This document shows, piece after piece, positions 16,597 through 24,393 of a stretch of DNA of 64,000 nt (the first letter of the stretch is position 1; each line of letters opens with the position of its first letter). Position numbers and translations under genes: made by a program. The notes beneath the pieces were generated by a model. The model was not told where the DNA came from, searched no databases, and saw only the letters and a program-made list of their open reading frames with translations. Origin of the DNA: Bacillus sp. RO2 (GTDB lineage: Bacteria; Bacillota; Bacilli; Bacillales; Bacillaceae_I); the NCBI RefSeq assembly GCF_012911845.1, contig NZ_JAAXCU010000030.1:1-64000 (forward strand), in the 5' to 3' direction.

Positions 16597-17064
16597 ATGC
16601 TATATATACTTTCACAATTGGGATTCAGCTTTATAGCAGCGGCAGGTTTTGGAGTTCTTTTTAATGCACCTAGAAGGGCTTTGGTCCATTGCGGCACGGT
16701 TGGGATGATTGGCTGGATTTTTTACATAGTTTTGGCCGATGCCGGGGTGGATCCGGTGGTGGCTTCGTTTGTTGGGTCGTTTATGGTGGCGCTTGTGGGT
16801 CATATTATGGCGAAGCGGTTCCGGATGCCCATGATAATATTCAGTGTTGCTGGGATCATTCCGCTTGTACCAGGTGGCTTGGCGTACAATACAATGCGGC
16901 AAATTGCGGAAAATGATTACCTTGGAGCAATTCCTTTAGCGGCAAAGGCATTTATGATTTCAGGTGCTATTGCAATGGGGCTTGTGTTTGCTGAGGTCAT
17001 CATGCAGGTTATCATGAATATCGTAAAACGAGTATCTGTGAATACAAAACGTGAGGTGAGCTAG
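16597..17064 (+). CDS. threonine/serine exporter, small subunit (YjjB/ThrE C-terminal half)
   Basis: 155 aa and five membrane segments, matching the C-terminal half of ThrE-type exporters (PF12821). GGTGMIGW-like HCGTVGMIGWIFY, SFVGSFMVALVGHIMAKRFRMP and IIPLVPGGLAYNTM are conserved. It should act with the next gene as a split exporter of threonine and serine or related small acids. ATGAGGTGACAGC precedes the ATG. Its stop TAG abuts the GTG of the partner. Confidence 0.85.
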   Translation: MLYILSQLGFSFIAAAGFGVLFNAPRRALVHCGTVGMIGWIFYIVLADAGVDPVVASFVGSFMVALVGHIMAKRFRMPMIIFSVAGIIPLVPGGLAYNTMRQIAENDYLGAIPLAAKAFMISGAIAMGLVFAEVIMQVIMNIVKRVSVNTKREVS

Positions 17065-17820
17065 GTGACGAAGGAAATGACAGAGCGGGAAACGGAGAGA
17101 ATTCTGGAAGTCTGTCTGCTTGCCGGAAGAATTATGATGGAAGGGGGAGCAGAGACGTACCGGGTAGAGGATACAATGACAAGGATTGCTGCTGCATACG
17201 GTATTACAGAAACGCACAGTTTCGTTACACCTACCGGTATCATTGTATCGCTTCAAGGAGACAATCCTACTCGATTAGTAAGAATAAATTCTAGAACCAC
17301 AGACTTAGAAAAGGTCGCACAAGTGAACCAGATTTCTCGTAAAATTGCTGCTGGACAGCTGTCTGTCAAAGAGGCTCATCAATCGCTAATCCAATTAGAG
17401 GAATCACATCTGCTTTTTCCAATAAGTTATCAGATCCTCGCTGCGGCCTTTGTAAGCGGCTCTTTCCTAATAATGTTCAAGGGAGTATGGACGGATTTCC
17501 TACCCGCAATGCTAGCGGGTGGTTTGGGTTATTCTGGTTTATTATTGATACAACATTACACGAGGGTTAAGTTTTTTGCAGAGTTTTTCGCTTCACTGAT
17601 TATTGGGCTTGTTGCACTGGGGATGGTTACGTTTGGATATGGGATGGAGTTAGACAAAATTATCATTGGTTCTGTTATGCCATTGGTTCCTGGCCTCCTT
17701 ATCACCAATGCTGTTCGTGACCTGATGGTGGGGCATTTCGTTTCAGGATTATCTAAAGGAGCAGAGGCGCTTTTTACAGCCTTTGCTATTGGTGCAGGTG
17801 TGGCGGTAGTATTCCTCTGA
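17065..17820 (+). CDS. threonine/serine exporter, large subunit (YjjP/ThrE N-terminal half)
   Basis: 251 aa. A soluble N-terminal domain with ILEVCLLAGRIMMEGGAETYRVEDTM (DUF1212 signature) and FVTPTGIIVSL is followed by five membrane helices containing GSVMPLVPGLLITNAVRDLM. This is the N-terminal half of ThrE. The gene order is inverted relative to the domain order in fused ThrE. GTG start directly after the TAG of the small subunit, with GAGGTGAG as ribosome site, so coupling is likely. Confidence 0.88.
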   Translation: MTKEMTERETERILEVCLLAGRIMMEGGAETYRVEDTMTRIAAAYGITETHSFVTPTGIIVSLQGDNPTRLVRINSRTTDLEKVAQVNQISRKIAAGQLSVKEAHQSLIQLEESHLLFPISYQILAAAFVSGSFLIMFKGVWTDFLPAMLAGGLGYSGLLLIQHYTRVKFFAEFFASLIIGLVALGMVTFGYGMELDKIIIGSVMPLVPGLLITNAVRDLMVGHFVSGLSKGAEALFTAFAIGAGVAVVFL

Positions 17821-17955
17821 GCCGCCAATCAAACCTCCTCCAAAACAATGGAATATATTTCTCATTACAGACATGACAAGCAATTAACAGTATATTTCGT
17901 TATTTTACAATAATTACTTGTTTTCAAAGAGCGGAAAACATATTAGATTAATAGT

Positions 17956-18576
17956 ATGAAAACTTTACAGAAAGTCCTCATAACTTTGTCGGTTGTCGCA
18001 CTAGTCTTAGGTGGAAATTCAGCTGCCTTCGCAGCTACTACTCACACGGTTCAATCCGGTGATACGATGTGGAAGATTGCGGTGAAATATCAAGTTGGAG
18101 TATCCGAACTGATCGCTGCGAATTCTTCTATTAACAATCCTGACCTAATCTACCCAGGTCAAAGAATTACTATTCCAGAAAAAGGGGAGGGGCAAACGCA
18201 AGAAGAGCAAGTTGCTAAATTAGTAAACCAGGAACGTGCTAAGTATGGGTTAAAGCCTTTGAAACTTAACTGGGAGTTATCCAGAGTCGCAAGATATAAA
18301 TCTCAAGATATGATTGATAAAAGATATTTCAGCCACACATCACCAACATATGGATCTCCATTCGATATGATTCGTAACTTTGGTATTTCTTACCGATCAG
18401 CAGGTGAAAATATTGCTGCTGGGCAAAAAACACCACAAGAGGTCATGAATGCTTGGATGAACAGTGAAGGGCATCGTAAAAATATCTTATCCAGCCAATA
18501 TACGGAAATAGGAGTGGGCTATGCGAAAGGTGGCCAATATGGTCATTACTGGACGCAAATGTTCATCTCTAGATAA
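17956..18576 (+). CDS. secreted LysM-CAP domain protein (YkwD-like)
   Basis: 206 aa. A Sec signal peptide ends near Ala-Phe-Ala-Ala at about 24-27, then one LysM peptidoglycan-binding domain (HTVQSGDTMWKIA..., 31-74) and a CAP/SCP domain (about 83-206) with NQERAKYGLKPL, HTSP, GENIAAG and GHRKNIL. The CAP family may be proteases or lipid binders; Bacillus members are often spore- or wall-associated. No clear ribosome site precedes ATG 17956 (ATATTAGATTAATAGT). The start agrees well with the signal peptide, so initiation may depend on an A/T-rich leader. Confidence 0.85.
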   Translation: MKTLQKVLITLSVVALVLGGNSAAFAATTHTVQSGDTMWKIAVKYQVGVSELIAANSSINNPDLIYPGQRITIPEKGEGQTQEEQVAKLVNQERAKYGLKPLKLNWELSRVARYKSQDMIDKRYFSHTSPTYGSPFDMIRNFGISYRSAGENIAAGQKTPQEVMNAWMNSEGHRKNILSSQYTEIGVGYAKGGQYGHYWTQMFISR

Positions 18577-18580
18577 ATCG

Positions 18581-18614
18581 AAAGGCGGTACTCCACAAGA
18601 TGGTACCGCCTTTT
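18581..18614 (+). terminator. rho-independent terminator
   Basis: AAGGCGGTAC/GTACCGCC stem with 11-base loop, TTTT. It lies between two convergent genes. Confidence 0.85.
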
Positions 18615-18626
18615 CCTATGAAAATT

Positions 18627-19352
18627 TTAATTCCGCTCCATCTTAATCTGAAACTTATAACGGTCTCCTCTATAAACGGATTTGACTAGTTCAAGGGGTG
18701 TTCCATCATGAAGAAAAGTGTTCCGTTGAATATATAGCATTGGATGATCTTTCACAATATTCAATAGTTTCACATGTTCTTCTGAAGCCTTAACTGACTC
18801 TATCACTTGTTCAGCATGTGTTATTCGAAGTCCCAGCTTATCTTCTACATAAGAATATATAGAGGCCTTAACCTCCTCCTCTGTGAGGCCTTTTACCAAG
18901 TTTGCAGACAGATAGTTTGTTTCAAGGGCCATTGGTTCCCCGTCTGCAAGACGAATTCTCTTTATTTCATATACAGGTGCATATTCGCTAATCTTTAGTT
19001 CATTTGAAATAAAACTATTTGCAGGTATTAATTCAAAATGAATAAGTTTACTAGTTGGCTCCATGCCGCGTTTCTTCATATCTTCTGTAAAGCTTGTCAA
19101 ACCTTGAAGGGGCTGTTCGATTTTTTTTTCAGAAACAAAAGTGCCACTTCCTTTTTTTCGATAAAGAAGACCTTCATTAACAAGGGAATTGATTGCCTGT
19201 CTTACCGTCATTCTACTGATTCCATAGCTCTCAGCGTATTCCCTTTCTGATGGAATGGTTTCACCAGGCAAGATGAATCCAGCTTCAATCTGGTTTTTGA
19301 TATGTGATTCTAATTGATAGTAAATGGGAATAGGCGATGTTTTATCTATCAT
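18627..19352 (-). CDS. nagR: GntR/HutC-family repressor NagR
   Basis: 241 aa. The N-terminal winged helix (about 8-70: PIPIYYQLESHIKNQIEAG, ESYGISRMTVRQAINSL, GSGTFV) binds DNA and the C-terminal UTRA domain (about 90-235) binds a sugar phosphate. In Bacillus, NagR (YvoA) is released from its operators by glucosamine-6-P or N-acetylglucosamine-6-P. Placement as the third gene after nagA-nagB and the paired operators at 21359-21396 support the identity. AAAGGAG is 13 bases from the ATG, within the intergenic gap. Confidence 0.92.
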   Translation of the reverse strand: MIDKTSPIPIYYQLESHIKNQIEAGFILPGETIPSEREYAESYGISRMTVRQAINSLVNEGLLYRKKGSGTFVSEKKIEQPLQGLTSFTEDMKKRGMEPTSKLIHFELIPANSFISNELKISEYAPVYEIKRIRLADGEPMALETNYLSANLVKGLTEEEVKASIYSYVEDKLGLRITHAEQVIESVKASEEHVKLLNIVKDHPMLYIQRNTFLHDGTPLELVKSVYRGDRYKFQIKMERN

Positions 19353-19371
19353 TTAGGATATTTCGCTCCTT

Positions 19372-20109
19372 TCAAGCAATGATACTGGAAGTGTCCAGGA
19401 CCGATTGGTCTGCTAGGATCTTCACACTTGGGTGCTTCTTCAGAATAGAAGCGGGGAAGTTCTCCGAAATCTCTCCGTACAACAGTTGCTCAAATGCTTC
19501 TCTTTTGTTGGCTCCGGCTACAAGAAGAAGGATTTCCTTGGCATCCATGATAGAGTCGATTCCCATTGTGATGGCATGTGTCGGTACATTTTCTATATCC
19601 TTAAAGAACCTAGAGTTAGCCTTTCGAGTAGAGTCAGTCAACTCCACAACATGAGTCCTGCTCTCAAATGAAGTACCTGGCTCGTTAAAACCAATATGTC
19701 CGTTTGCGCCAAGACCTAAAATTTGAAGGTCAATTCGCCCGTGTTTCTGTAATTTCTCTTCATATAAACTACATTCTATTTCTGGATGAGCGCTCATTCC
19801 ATTCGGGATAAACGTTAATTCATGTTGAATGTCAATATGCTGAAAAAGATGTTTCTCCATAAAGGCATAGTAGCTGTTAGGATTTTTACTGCTCATCCCC
19901 ACATATTCATCCAAATTAAAAGTGGTTACTTGACGGTAGCTTGTACCCATCGTTATATGGTCCTTTATTAAATGCTCATACATGCCAGTTGGAGTGCTGC
20001 CTGTGGCAAGGCCAAGCACAGTATAAGGATTTTCTCTAACTTTCTTTGACACATAAGATGCGGCTTCCATACTTAACGCCTCATAAGAAGGTGTGGTGAT
20101 GATATCCAT
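19372..20109 (-). CDS. nagB: glucosamine-6-phosphate deaminase
   Basis: 245 aa. Converts glucosamine-6-P to fructose-6-P and ammonia. GLATGSTPTGMYEHLI at about 33-48 binds phosphate, FNLDEYVGM holds the catalytic Asp, GANGHIGFNEPG and the His/Glu pair follow, and TMGIDSIMDAKEILLLVAGANK is the conserved core. ATAAAGGAGAG precedes the ATG five bases after the nagA stop. Middle gene of nagABR. Length is normal. Confidence 0.97.
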   Translation of the reverse strand: MDIITTPSYEALSMEAASYVSKKVRENPYTVLGLATGSTPTGMYEHLIKDHITMGTSYRQVTTFNLDEYVGMSSKNPNSYYAFMEKHLFQHIDIQHELTFIPNGMSAHPEIECSLYEEKLQKHGRIDLQILGLGANGHIGFNEPGTSFESRTHVVELTDSTRKANSRFFKDIENVPTHAITMGIDSIMDAKEILLLVAGANKREAFEQLLYGEISENFPASILKKHPSVKILADQSVLDTSSIIA

Positions 20110-20113
20110 GCTT

Positions 20114-21304
20114 TTACTCTCCTTTATATGAAAGATTCCCTTTACAAAAGGTCATTTTTACTTGCATTTCTTCATCTAAAATAACAATGTCTGCATCCTT
20201 TCCGATCGCGATGCTACCTTTTCTATCCCACACCTTCAGTCGTTTGGCAGGGTTAGCGGATGCCATTTGGATCGCTTCCTGGATCGTGCAATCGGAGAAT
20301 TTTTTCATGTTCCTAACAGCGTCATTCATTTTCAGGACACTTCCAGCTAGGGTTCCATCTTCAAGAAGGGCAGTATGATTCTCCACAAACACTTTTTGGC
20401 CTCCAAGCTCATACTCTCCATCTTCCAACCATTTTGCCCTCATCGAATCTGTTATCAATAGGATGTTATCCACTCCTTTTGCAAGAAACGTTGCTTTTAC
20501 CATGGCAGGATGAATATGAATGCCGTCTGCAATCATTTCCAAAAAAAGTTTAGGATGAGCCAAGCCGGCACCAGCGACGCCTGGTTCACGATGATGACTT
20601 CCCCGCATTCCATTAAAGAAATGAGTAATATGCTCGGCTCCAGCTTCCATTGCTTTTACTACCTCGGTATATAAAGCGTCGGAATGTCCGATGGAGGAGA
20701 TGACTCCGGTATCGGAAAGGTATTTGACCAGTTCCAAACCATCTCTTCCCTCAGGTGCCAACGTAACAACTTTAATATGATTCCCAGACTCTGACTGAAA
20801 ATGACGAAATATTTCTACAGAGGGCTCTAATATATGGGCAGGTGGCTGAGCACCTGCACGTTTTTCATTGATAAAAGGTCCTTCAAAATGTACACCCAAT
20901 ACTTCGCTCCCAACATGATTCAAGTGTTGACTAGAGATGAAACTATTCACATTCTGTAAAGCTTTCTCTAGAGCCGATTTTTCTTGCGTAATGGTGGTCC
21001 CTAAAAAACTAGTGGTTCCCTCTTTTGGTAGAGTCTTTGCCATGGTCATAATACTATCCCTTGTTGCATCCATCACATCTGCACCATTTAGGCCGTGGAT
21101 GTGGATGTCAATAAAGCCAGGTGAGGCATATAAGTTTTCCGCTAAATGAATTTCTGGCAAATTTTCATCATTAGAATAATGGTTGATGGAACCAAAGTCA
21201 GTGATTTTCCCTTCTTTGATGATCAAATATCCATTCTTGATTATTTCCTCTCCCGTAACTATCTTCATAGAGAGGAGGGAATAACTATTTGGTTGAAAAG
21301 CCAT
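20114..21304 (-). CDS. nagA: N-acetylglucosamine-6-phosphate deacetylase
   Basis: 396 aa, an amidohydrolase-superfamily enzyme. FIDIHIHGLNGADVMDA supplies the metal-binding His pair, GVHFEGPFINEKRAGAQ the catalytic-site region, GHSDALYTE and ITHFFNGMRG the further His ligands, and LITDSM the catalytic Asp. It removes acetate from GlcNAc-6-P before NagB. AAAGAGGAC precedes the ATG. First gene of the operon and next to the paired NagR operators. Confidence 0.96.
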   Translation of the reverse strand: MAFQPNSYSLLSMKIVTGEEIIKNGYLIIKEGKITDFGSINHYSNDENLPEIHLAENLYASPGFIDIHIHGLNGADVMDATRDSIMTMAKTLPKEGTTSFLGTTITQEKSALEKALQNVNSFISSQHLNHVGSEVLGVHFEGPFINEKRAGAQPPAHILEPSVEIFRHFQSESGNHIKVVTLAPEGRDGLELVKYLSDTGVISSIGHSDALYTEVVKAMEAGAEHITHFFNGMRGSHHREPGVAGAGLAHPKLFLEMIADGIHIHPAMVKATFLAKGVDNILLITDSMRAKWLEDGEYELGGQKVFVENHTALLEDGTLAGSVLKMNDAVRNMKKFSDCTIQEAIQMASANPAKRLKVWDRKGSIAIGKDADIVILDEEMQVKMTFCKGNLSYKGE

Positions 21305-21327
21305 GTCAGTGTCCTCTTTTCCTACAT

Positions 21328-21333
21328 ATTATA
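21328..21333 (-). promoter_or_regulatory. -10 element of the nagA promoter
   Basis: TATAAT on the minus strand. The nearest -35-like hexamer, TAGACA at 21359-21354, is 20 bp away, longer than usual; TAGACA touches the first NagR operator. Confidence 0.5.
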
Positions 21334-21358
21334 TGTTTAGCTTAGCAAAAAAATGTCT

Positions 21359-21374
21359 AGTTGTATATACCAAT
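21359..21374. promoter_or_regulatory. NagR operator (dre) 1
   Basis: AGTTGTATATACCAAT, a near-palindrome of the dre type (ATTGGTNTANACCAAT). It is upstream of nagA and just outside its promoter. Confidence 0.8.
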
Positions 21375-21380
21375 TTTCGT

Positions 21381-21396
21381 ATTGGTATATACAATT
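21381..21396. promoter_or_regulatory. NagR operator (dre) 2
   Basis: ATTGGTATATACAATT, in the opposite sense to operator 1; 22 bp between the starts (two helical turns). The outer sequence from 21361 to 21394 forms one large inverted repeat with a TTTCGT loop. Confidence 0.8.
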
Positions 21397-21495
21397 CTTA
21401 TCACCTAAATTCCAAAATAATTCTATCCATTTTACTTATGAAATAATATACTATTAACAGAATAAAAGCATAGAATACTAGAAAGGTGAATCATC

Positions 21496-22002
21496 ATGAA
21501 TAACTTGTCTATCCATATAAGAGATGCTGTTTTAGAAGACCTACCAATAATAGTTTCCATCTATAATTCAACCATCGAAAGCAGGATGGTGACGGCAGAT
21601 ACTTCTCCTGTCACAGTGGAAAGTAGAAAGGAATGGTTTGATAAACATAATGAAAAAAGACCATTAAAAGTAGTGGAAATAAACAATCAGATCTGCGCCT
21701 GGATCAGTTTTCAAAATTTTTACGGTCGTCCAGCCTATCAGGCAACAGCAGAGGTAAGTATCTATCTTAGCGAAGAAATCAGAGGGAAGGGACTAGGGGA
21801 AAAAATATTACAAATAGCAATGGAAGAGTGTCCAGCTCTCCAGATTGAGAATCTATTGGCATTCATTTTTGCGCATAATGTCCCAAGTATAAGATTGTTT
21901 GAAAAGTATGGATTTGAAAAGTGGGGATACCTCCCTGGTGTCGCGGAACTTGATTCTGTAAAAAGGGATTTGGTGATTATGGGGAGAAGAATAGTAAAGT
22001 AG
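21496..22002 (+). CDS. GNAT N-acetyltransferase, phosphinothricin acetyltransferase-like
   Basis: 168 aa. The N-terminus IHIRDAVLEDLPIIVSIYNSTIESRMVTADTSP and GYLPGVAELDSVKRDLVIMGRR at the C-terminus are those of the PAT/YwnH subgroup, which acetylates glutamine-synthetase inhibitors, methionine derivatives or similar amines. EIRGKGLGEKIL is the acetyl-CoA pyrophosphate loop (Q/RxxGxG/A). AAAGGTGAATC is the ribosome site. Whether it detoxifies phosphinothricin is not shown. Confidence 0.82.
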   Translation: MNNLSIHIRDAVLEDLPIIVSIYNSTIESRMVTADTSPVTVESRKEWFDKHNEKRPLKVVEINNQICAWISFQNFYGRPAYQATAEVSIYLSEEIRGKGLGEKILQIAMEECPALQIENLLAFIFAHNVPSIRLFEKYGFEKWGYLPGVAELDSVKRDLVIMGRRIVK

Positions 22003-22013
22003 GGGGAAGTAGA

Positions 22014-22352
22014 ATGAAATGGAAATGGGTGCTCGTCATTTTCACAGGCATACTACTAGTCACAGGAACACTTCTTGCATTTAATGAAGAAGTAAGGGGA
22101 GCGGTGAAATTAGCATTGACCGGTTCACCAATTGTAACTCTTACCTCAGCAGAAGATTCCACAACAGTCATGGCGAAAATGGATAATGGTGCAGGGCTTC
22201 AGGATGTTCTCGCCCATGTTGAAGAAGATGGCTGGGAATTTGAAGAACAACTAGGTTCTACCTTTCTTTTTTCAAAAGGGGATGAGAGCCTCGTGATTAT
22301 GTTGAAAATGTGGACAAACCAATATATCGTAGCAGAGATGACAGAAGGGTAG
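22014..22352 (+). CDS. hypothetical small exported or membrane protein
   Basis: 112 aa. An N-terminal signal-anchor (about 4-22) is followed by a short soluble domain with VTLTSAEDSTTVMAKM and LVIMLKMWTNQYIVAEM. It begins 11 bp after the GNAT gene and ends 7 bp before another GNAT gene, so the three are probably cotranscribed. No family is recognised. GGGGGAAGTAG is the ribosome site. Confidence 0.7.
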   Translation: MKWKWVLVIFTGILLVTGTLLAFNEEVRGAVKLALTGSPIVTLTSAEDSTTVMAKMDNGAGLQDVLAHVEEDGWEFEEQLGSTFLFSKGDESLVIMLKMWTNQYIVAEMTEG

Positions 22353-22359
22353 GGAGATC

Positions 22360-22902
22360 ATGCTAAAGCCGGTACCAATGCTCAGAACGGAACGTCTTCA
22401 ATTAAGAAGTCTAACATTAAGAGATTCAGATGTTATTTTTTCTTATTTTTCCCAACCGGAAATGACGAAATTCTATGGTATGGAACCTTTCCAGACAAAA
22501 ATAGAGGCAGATAAATTTATTAAAGATTTCATTGATGATTATACAACTCTTTATAGATGGGGAATCGTCGAGAAGGAAACTAATAGCCTCATAGGAACAT
22601 GTGGTTTTCATGCAATTTCGGAAAAGCATCAACGTGCAGAAATAGGCTATGAAATAGATATTCCTTATTGGGGAAAAGGTTACGCAACAGAGGCCATAGG
22701 AGCACTGGTTCATTTCGGGTTCGAGGGGATGAATTTCCACCGTATCGGTGCAAACGTCTATCCCGAAAATGTCGGCTCTAGAAAGGTTTTAGAAAAAGTA
22801 GGGTTTACTCATGAGGGTCTTTTAAGGGGATATCTATATCAAGGTGGCAAATTTCATGATGCAAATGTATTTTCCATCCTTAAGGAAGATTATGAACAAT
22901 AA
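22360..22902 (+). CDS. GNAT N-acetyltransferase, RimJ/RimL-like
   Basis: 180 aa. MLRTERLQLRSLTLRDSDVIFSYFS is the typical start of ribosomal-protein-type acetyltransferases, followed by GYEIDIPYWGKGYATEAIGALVHFGF (acetyl-CoA loop) and NVGSRKVLEKVGFTHEGLLR. The substrate is an N-terminus or small amine; not predictable. TAGGGAGATC lies before the ATG. Third of a three-gene cluster, followed by a terminator. Confidence 0.85.
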   Translation: MLKPVPMLRTERLQLRSLTLRDSDVIFSYFSQPEMTKFYGMEPFQTKIEADKFIKDFIDDYTTLYRWGIVEKETNSLIGTCGFHAISEKHQRAEIGYEIDIPYWGKGYATEAIGALVHFGFEGMNFHRIGANVYPENVGSRKVLEKVGFTHEGLLRGYLYQGGKFHDANVFSILKEDYEQ

Positions 22903-22911
22903 AACTGAAAG

Positions 22912-22956
22912 AATTACAGGTCGGAAAAACAACTTTCCAACCTGTAATTTTTTTTT
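22912..22956 (+). terminator. strong rho-independent terminator
   Basis: AATTACAGGT and its partner ACCTGTAATT with GGAAA/TTTCC inside, followed by a run of T. Confidence 0.9.
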
Positions 22957-22984
22957 AAAAGATTAAAAAAAATTTTTTAATCCT

Positions 22985-23104
22985 TTGATTTCCGTTCCAG
23001 GCGCTTCGCTTGACTGCGGGCGGTCCGTGAGCCTCCATCCGCCTGAGGGGTCTCACCTGCCCCTTCCTCCCACGGGCGACTACGCGCCTTCCACTCCAAT
23101 CAAC
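22985..23104 (-). repeat. dispersed intergenic element, copy 1
   Basis: Read on the minus strand it starts GTTGATTGGAGTGGAAGGCG and ends GCGCCTGGAACGGAAATC, the layout of an abundant Bacillaceae intergenic repeat with complementary ends. It belongs to the CGCCTGGAACGG subtype. No frame in it is credible. Confidence 0.85.
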
Positions 23105-23160
23105 AAGGTAATATCATCCACCGTGAAAATATTTCCATTAAGTCCTTGAAATTTTTAGCT

Positions 23161-23286
23161 GTGGATTGGAGCAAATGGCGGAGACTCCTGAGGGAGATAG
23201 CGCTAGGTGGAGACCCCGCAGGCTTGCCGAGGAGGCTCCAGCAGTGCCCCTAGGAACGCGAAGCCATTTGCGGAATGGAACAGCGG
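23161..23286 (+). repeat. dispersed intergenic element, copy 2
   Basis: Starts GATTGGAGCAAATGGCGGAG, contains GGAGACCCCGCAGGC and GGAGGCTCC, and ends AAGCCATTTGCGGAA, with ends complementary (AAATGGC/GCCATTT). With copy 1 it forms an inverted pair 56 bp apart, in a 545-bp gap with no gene. Confidence 0.85.
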
Positions 23287-23447
23287 CGATGAACCAATCA
23301 ACACAGGTTTTAAGGATTTGACGGAATACCGAAAATAAATTTCTGAAAAATCTATTTGTTAGAATATACTGTAAGTTTTTCTGTTATTATTATAAGATAG
23401 TAATTAGGTTGGCTTGGCATGCATTTAGGAACAAAGGGGGCATGTAT

Positions 23448-24344
23448 ATGTATCAAATAAAACGTTTGAGTGAGTGTACATTGAATCAAGCACTTGAGGC
23501 TTGGAACAAGGGTTTTGAAGGTTATTTTTTTGATGCAACCATGGATGTGGACCGATTTGCTGCTAGATTGGGTCAAGAAAATATATCCGCAAGCTTATCC
23601 ATTATTGCGTTTGACGGTTTGGAACCTGTAGGGCTTTTATTAAGTGGGTACAAAAAGATTGGGGAAGAACTTGTTGCTTGGAACGGAGGTACAGGGGTAG
23701 CTTCGACTCATCGTAGAAAAGGGATTGGGAAGCTGTTAGTAGAAAAAGCCTGTGAATTGTATAACGAAAAAGGGATACATGCAGCAACTTTGGAAGCTAT
23801 CTCAAAAAACAGACAAGCAATCGCACTGTACGAATCAAAAGGTTATCAGATTGTAGATCATGTGGTACACCTGTCCCAAGAGACGTCACTTGAATTTAAT
23901 GACTCATTGGAATATTACCCTGTATATACATCGGCACATGATGCTCAGTATCTATCAAGTTATCATCATGATACACCATGGCAAAGTCAATGGTGGTGCA
24001 TGAAAGATGGTTTGACGTTGCAAATACTGGGTACTGATGGCGAAACTGCTGCATATGCAATGTTCAAAAGGCAATATAGCCCTGATGGGACCTTAAAGGC
24101 CATTGTAGTCACCCATTGCTTTTTAAAAGAAGAACAGAAAGAACCAGAAAGAGTATTGGAAGCTTTATTCTTTCATCTTTTTCCACCGACTGTTGCCCCT
24201 TACCAGTGTACGGTAGCATTTTTTCAAACGTCCAATAACATGGTGTATGACTATCTTATCGACAAAGGTTTTTCGATGAAGGTAGAGCAAGTTTGGATGA
24301 AGAAGACAATAGCAGCTGCTGTGGACACAGGGCATAAAAGTTAA
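23448..24344 (+). CDS. GNAT N-acetyltransferase with a second, C-terminal domain
   Basis: 298 aa. The N-terminal GNAT domain (about 1-140) has GGTGVASTHRRKGIGKLLVEKA as acetyl-CoA loop and NRQAIALYESKGYQ. The C-terminal half (about 150-290) has FFQTSNNMVYDYLIDKGF and resembles a second, degenerate GNAT fold, as in two-domain Bacillus acetyltransferases. ATG at 23448 is seven bases from AAAGGGGG; earlier in-frame starts are too close or lack a site. Substrate unknown. Confidence 0.78.
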   Translation: MYQIKRLSECTLNQALEAWNKGFEGYFFDATMDVDRFAARLGQENISASLSIIAFDGLEPVGLLLSGYKKIGEELVAWNGGTGVASTHRRKGIGKLLVEKACELYNEKGIHAATLEAISKNRQAIALYESKGYQIVDHVVHLSQETSLEFNDSLEYYPVYTSAHDAQYLSSYHHDTPWQSQWWCMKDGLTLQILGTDGETAAYAMFKRQYSPDGTLKAIVVTHCFLKEEQKEPERVLEALFFHLFPPTVAPYQCTVAFFQTSNNMVYDYLIDKGFSMKVEQVWMKKTIAAAVDTGHKS

Positions 24345-24393
24345 GAAGATAGAGTCGAATTTTACATATTGTTTTAATTTTGGAGGGAACATT

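Noticed and set aside
16612-17256. Minus-strand frames opposite the ThrE genes
   Set aside because: They are shadows of conserved plus-strand membrane genes and lack ribosome sites.
20187-21340. Plus-strand frames opposite nagA
   Set aside because: Shadows of a full-length enzyme gene with all motifs.
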